Of a stretch of DNA of 64,000 nt, positions 59,470 through 64,000 are shown one piece after another; position 1 is the stretch's first letter; every line of letters begins with the position of its first letter. Position numbers and translations under genes: made by a program. The stretch is from assembly GCA_918026815.1 (NCBI GenBank), contig CAKJVC010000208.1:62001-126000 (forward strand), read 5' to 3'. Source of the stretch: Chalara sp. BL73. Lineage: Eukaryota > Ascomycota > Leotiomycetes > Helotiales. The notes beneath the pieces were generated by a model that had not been told where the DNA came from, made no database searches, and worked only from the letters and a program-made list of their open reading frames with translations.

Positions 59470-61693
59470 GTCGCCAGTATTGTCGCGAATATAGCGTGAA
59501 TGGATAGTTTTCTCTGGCTGTGAGGCAAGAGCATTGAGCAATTTCAATGGATTTTCAGCGAGGTTGTGATGGTGACGATGATATTCTGCTTACGACGGGT
59601 GTATTCGGTTAGCATTTGGTCAAGCTGGAAAGGTTGTGTTCCGAATGCCTTGGCATGCAATGGTATGAATTGGCATTTACGTACCTGGAAGCCCTATTTT
59701 CTTGGCATCTCAAGTTATATGCCTTGAATGTTGATATTAATTAGAGATTGGCGTATAAATAAAGAGTAGCGTTGTGAGTCGTGGTTCGCTTGAAAACGGT
59801 ATTGAAAGGGCGATGAGTAGAACTGATTGACTCCCACGACTAACAAGAATCCATAGCTTAATGCGGGGTATTGCTTAGAGTTCAAAGCATTGAACTGTGA
59901 ATGACAACAAATACGCTATTCTGCTAGATGTAGCATTGCTATAATGTCCGGCCCCAACATTACGCATAAAAGGTTTGGCTGCCATCAAGGTTTAATGCCA
60001 TCTGGGCGTTGCACTAACACCGCTCCCGTGTTCTCCCGACCGAGCTGGAAAAAGGATAATTACAATGGTTCTTAGTATGATTGGAACGTGGCGGAAAACC
60101 ATGCAACCACGTAGAAACTAAGAGACACTCTATTCTGTGAAGTGCTATTCCTTTTCGTTGTCCAGATTCCAGTAACATATGACCATAGCTGTCCTCACGC
60201 AACCAATCAACTTTAAAAGCTTCAGACAAGTTCACGCACGATGACATGTACTATTATTTTCTCCCGACTTGGGGAGTCAGAAATGAATGTTGAAATGGCA
60301 AAAAAATGTCGAAAGAAGAGCCTCTGAAACATCCTAGGCTACTCAAATGACGTTCTGACTAAAGATAATGCAAACAATAATTCCATGGAAAAGTCCTGGT
60401 TATCAGCGTAATTAACATAACATTCATGATAATATCCCCTTCTCAGGATATAGAGAAAAATAGTAAAATGCTTATCTGCAGCACAAACTTAAGATGACAC
60501 CCACCAAACTCGCCAACACCCACCAGTAAAGAGCATCCCGGCCTGTAGCCCGATCCATGAAGATCTTAAGACGGCCCCTCAGACCACCGTGTCTCTTCCT
60601 CGAGGTACATATTGGAGTTCCAAATACAAGGCACCCTCTGCCTCCTTCTGTCGAATCACATTCACCATGCTCTCTCCTCCTCTTCATTAAAAGACTTTGG
60701 TTCGTCAGCTATAGATCATCGCAAGCGGCTTGTAGATTATGGGGGTAGTCAAAAGAGAAGACAAGATCAGATGTACCTGACGGAACCTCTACAGAAACGC
60801 AAGTCAGAACCAAGCTCGCATTTTCTGTCGTTGGGGCAATCCAAGTGAAGACGCCGTCGCTCAATAAGCCATTCGATCTTCAAATTAATACCTGTGTACA
60901 CAAGGGTATAGAAAGTTCGACATCTAGAGGATGAAGTCAGCCTTTCTGGTTCAGGTGTACAAAGCTAGATCAGAACACACGTATGCTTAAGAGACAATGC
61001 GTCTGGGTAGGTGAGGTTCTTCGAAATGAGGATTTGTAGCTCTGGAGGCAGGGAGGAAATATGTGCTCTAGTTACTCCTGATCTTCCATCCTGAGGAGAT
61101 CTCCAAATCTTTTCCGCCTGTAGCGAGGACATCGAGATTTTGGTTTTAGGACAATAAATGGCCCTTTTCCTGAAACGTTACGGCAGTTAAAGAGTATCAA
61201 AGCACGTGATGCATTGAAGCAAAGACTGATGAAAATGATGAGTAACAGCAAAACGATTGACTTATACAGAGGTACTATAGGTAGTCGAAACTTCGCTGCC
61301 TGCGAATAAACATAAAATCTGGCTTCAGACCGTAAAGGTGAAACCTTTTAGACCAGCCACTTAGGCTTCCACCATTAGGCTTTCAGCGCTTTTGCTCGTA
61401 TCGGGGAGAGCTCGTATTGGGATTCAAAACCCTTTGAGATTATTTATAATCTTGTCTCTATTTACAGGTGCTAGACCGATAACCTGAACTGATGTTGATT
61501 ATTGGAGGCATTGTACGGCTTTGACTAGCTTTTTGACCAGCTTTTTGACTCGAATAGTGCCAAGACGATGTATATCACGTGATAACGCGCTGAAAGTGGT
61601 GGCTATGCTTCCGCCACCAGCCGCCTTCGAATCGTTGCCGAACAGATATTCATATACCTATAATGTGGCTGGCAAGAATCATGGCTCGTCGAT
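59470..61693. other. Divergent 2.2-kb intergenic region
   Basis: Lies between the ZIP transporter and EXO5 starts, so it contains both promoters. A probable 5' UTR intron of the ZIP gene is at 59684-59586 (minus strand; GTACGT donor, GCTAACC branch, GCAG acceptor). A possible tiny gene at 60472-60687 is listed separately. Nothing else recognised. Confidence 0.5.
60472..60687 (-). CDS. Possible 71-aa tail-anchored peptide
   Basis: An ATG-initiated frame coding for a very basic 71-residue peptide (MKRRREHG start, RKRHGGLRGRLKIFMDRA middle). It ends in a single hydrophobic helix (YWWVLASLVGVILSLCC), a tail-anchor-like layout. No family recognised and no upstream exon found. The combination of basic residues and a clean terminal helix is better than chance-looking frames nearby, but it may still be spurious. 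Confidence 0.25.
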   Translation of the reverse strand: MKRRREHGECDSTEGGRGCLVFGTPICTSRKRHGGLRGRLKIFMDRATGRDALYWWVLASLVGVILSLCCR

Positions 61694-63297
61694 ATGGCTA
61701 GTCTCAAATATGCCACCAACAACCCTGAGGAATGTGACGACAACGACACGGATTATGGATCAGATTTCACACCAGAGCAAGAACGGATAGTTGAACGTCT
61801 GTTATCTGGGAGAATAGATATCGAAGATAATCCCATTGTTAGCGATGTCGAGTATCATGACCCGGACCAGACTCTGCGCGTGCCTCGCATTTTTGGGCGA
61901 GAGCAGAGATCCATCTTGTGGGAGACGACAGGATCTAACCAATTTCATTCCCAGGTCAGCTCGAGCACATCGATCTCTCAATACCAAGACTGTAAGACGC
62001 GTTTCTCAAAGGTTGTGAAGAAAAGATATTCTTACTAACTCTTAAGCGACTAGTAAGTAAAAGCATCAAGGACCAACCTACGTGTGCGATTTTACCATCT
62101 GCCACAGCAGGCTGGAAAGAACCGGATACTCGCTCTCCATTAGAACGATATCGCACACAACCGAAGAAGCCACTGTCCGTTACGGACTTAGTATCACCAG
62201 CATGGTGCGAATTACAATACTGGTACTCCTTGACAAGACACGGGAAGAAGAAACGTACGCCAGCGATGAAACAAGGCAGCGCAATCCATAAAGTATTAGA
62301 GGATCAAGTTCACACCACGGTTAAGATAGAGACACAGTCAAAGGAGGACGCTTGGGGCCTTCGAATATGGAATGTTATTCAAGGACTCAGGACTTTACGC
62401 AATACTGGTCAAACCCGAGAGCTGGAAGTATGGGGAACTATAAATGGCTTAGTGGTGAATGGCGTTATAGACGAGCTCTCCTATATCTGCCCTGATTCAA
62501 ATCTGGAGAAATCTATGCAAGCGCCATGTGCTCAAGATGGAATGCATGATCAGACGACAATAGCAGACTTCTTCAAAAGCCAAGCTCCTCCCACTTCGAA
62601 AGAGGTTGTGAGTAGCAGTCGTGATAGAAATCACGAGAAAATTTATGTATGCGATGTTAAAACCCGTGGGGTGAATGGCCTGCCTTCTGGGGCCGCACTT
62701 CGTCCCTCCAAAATGCAGTTAATGCTTTACCATCGTCTTTTGTCTTCGCTTGCAGGAAACATGGTTGATTTCTCAGTTCTCACTACAAGATACAATCTTG
62801 ACCCTACAAAGATGTTCTCAGATACTTTCATTGCACAGATTGGCAGCCTACATGAGGATGTCTTTTATGATGTGCCGTCAAGTCCTGAAGCAAGTCAAGG
62901 GTCGGTTGATCAATGGAGTCAAGATTCGATGACAACTCTTCTCGCCCACAACTCACTGTCGGCGTTGTGGTCTCTCATGATCACTGAATTCCAGACTACC
63001 ATGCCTGAAGGTGCGAAATCATTGGGGGATATGCTCAGGGTGGAATATAGATCCAGAGATGGAGGCGAAATCATAGGCAGTAAAACATTTGCTATGAACC
63101 ACGTTGAGTTGAAAGACTATGTGGATCATGGGATGAAATGGTGGAAAGGTGAGCGAGAAGCACAAGGAGTTCCTCCAGAAGAGGCTTATAAATGTCGTAA
63201 TTGCGAATTCACTGATGGTTGCGAATGGAGGCTGAAGAAAGTGGACGAAGCAAAGGGGAAATTTAGGATATCGAGAAAGTCAAAAGGTTCTGCGTAG
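61694..63297 (+). CDS. EXO5 (DEM1): Exonuclease V, mitochondrial Fe-S 5'-exonuclease (2 exons)
   Basis: Single-strand-specific 5' exonuclease of the EXO5/DEM1 family (PF09810, PD-(D/E)XK fold with a 4Fe-4S cluster), needed for mitochondrial genome maintenance in yeast and for nuclear repair in animals. Model: 61694..61991 and 62054..63297, 513 aa, with a 62-bp GTAAGA...CTAG intron. After a variable acidic N-terminus, LSVTDLVSPAWCELQYWYSL contains the first cluster ligand (Cys151). KQGSAIHKVLEDQ follows with the catalytic His/Glu region. Nuclease residues sit in GVIDELSYI and VCDVKTRGVNGLP (D-x-K-T-R). The remaining cluster ligands are Cys480, Cys483 and Cys489 (KCRNCEFTDGCEW). All expected residues are present and the length is usual for fungi. 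No strong mitochondrial presequence is obvious. Confidence 0.94.
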
Positions 63298-64000
63298 TGC
63301 AAACCTTTGTGGAAGTTTCCAAGCACGTTCGATAACAGACGGTTATGTAGCAACTCTGTTGAATAGAAACAAGCTTTTAGTTATGGTACATATTATTTGG
63401 ATGTTGCGCACATCTATATCCTGCATATCTATTTGTACGAGATATTCAAACCGGAGAGTCCAGTTGGCACAGGCCTAGCGGAAATGACTTTAGACCTCCT
63501 TTGACGGAAGATGGGACAATTACAGCTGCATGCCGCTCCAGGCACGAAACCTGCTGAGCTCAAACATTCATATGATCCCAAAAATTGGGACCGGCTCTAT
63601 AATTGTATTTTATACATGTCAACATGTTTTCCTCTTGGTGCGGCTGGGCCAGATGTTCTCAAGTCTGGTGCATGATTCGGCCTGGTCTCTCTCACCAAAA
63701 ACTTTCACAAGTAATCTGATAATTAGAGACGATATCTTCAAGGACTTCATTTTTGATAAGATCGAATATCTCTCGGATACTTCATGTCTGTACTGAAGCA
63801 AACTCGGAAGTTCGCTCGACGTCTTGTAGAGACGTTAGTAGTGGACAAGTATTTTGTGTATCTTGCGCATATTATAAGGAATTTACCCTTCTCATATGGT
63901 GCACTCCTAGTTTTCAGATGTGGCGGTTTTTAAACAGTCTTTTGCTACATATTATTGACTAGTCAGGATTTACTAGAATTACCTCCCCGCTCTCTTTTAT
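63298..64000. other. Intergenic at window end
   Basis: 703 bp downstream of EXO5. Small opposing frames at 63530-63801 have no motif. I see no part of a further gene before the window ends. Confidence 0.45.

Noticed and set aside
1..64000. tRNA, rRNA, CRISPR or prophage features
   Set aside because: I scanned for tRNA T-arm consensus, rRNA-like conserved blocks and regularly spaced repeats by eye and found none; a tRNA scan could still find one I missed.

Overview
The window is nuclear DNA of a filamentous ascomycete (Pezizomycotina). The protein families (YAT permease, PTH11/rhodopsin-like membrane protein, Clr5, fungal CBM1, DUF3445), introns of about 45-190 bp with GTRNGT...CTRAY...YAG signals, and the gene density all fit. 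The style of several proteins suggests Leotiomycetes, but that is an impression I could not test. There are no bacterial operons, CRISPR arrays or recognisable tRNA/rRNA genes. Exon models were built by eye, joining splice sites that keep frame and restore family motifs.

Region A (1-22.8 kb) is mostly conserved: an F-box/LRR-like protein (+), a YAT amino-acid permease (-), tubulin cofactor D (-, 11 exons), a short-chain dehydrogenase (+), a rhodopsin-fold membrane protein with a repeated C-terminal GGLL motif (+), and an unusual protein joining a PDI-type thioredoxin domain to a transglutaminase-like domain (+).

Region B (about 24-42.7 kb) is accessory and partly dead. Three neighbouring metabolic genes are clear pseudogenes: a Baeyer-Villiger-type flavin monooxygenase (24.0-25.8 kb), a Dal5/Fen2-like permease (27.1-28.5 kb) and an NtaA/DszA-type FMN monooxygenase (29.5-31.1 kb). 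Next come an intact secreted lactonase-fold protein, an AT-rich island holding a 668-bp foldback element with near-identical arms of about 210 bp flanked by TA, an intact DHA1 drug transporter, and an intact BVMO related to the dead one. The set looks like a decaying catabolic or detoxification cluster.

Region C (43.7-63.3 kb) returns to dense, mostly conserved genes: an Mpv17/PMP22 protein, a Clr5-domain protein, a tandem GFA-domain protein, a membrane-anchored DUF3445 protein, NAF1 and ALG9 sharing a 333-bp divergent promoter, a CBM1 secreted protein with an apparent frameshift and a GC-AG intron, a ZIP zinc transporter carrying a PAN3-like CCCH finger in its cytoplasmic loop, and the Fe-S exonuclease EXO5. 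I see no single large new system. The strongest leads are the dead cluster, the foldback element, the thioredoxin-transglutaminase fusion and the ZIP-CCCH insertion.
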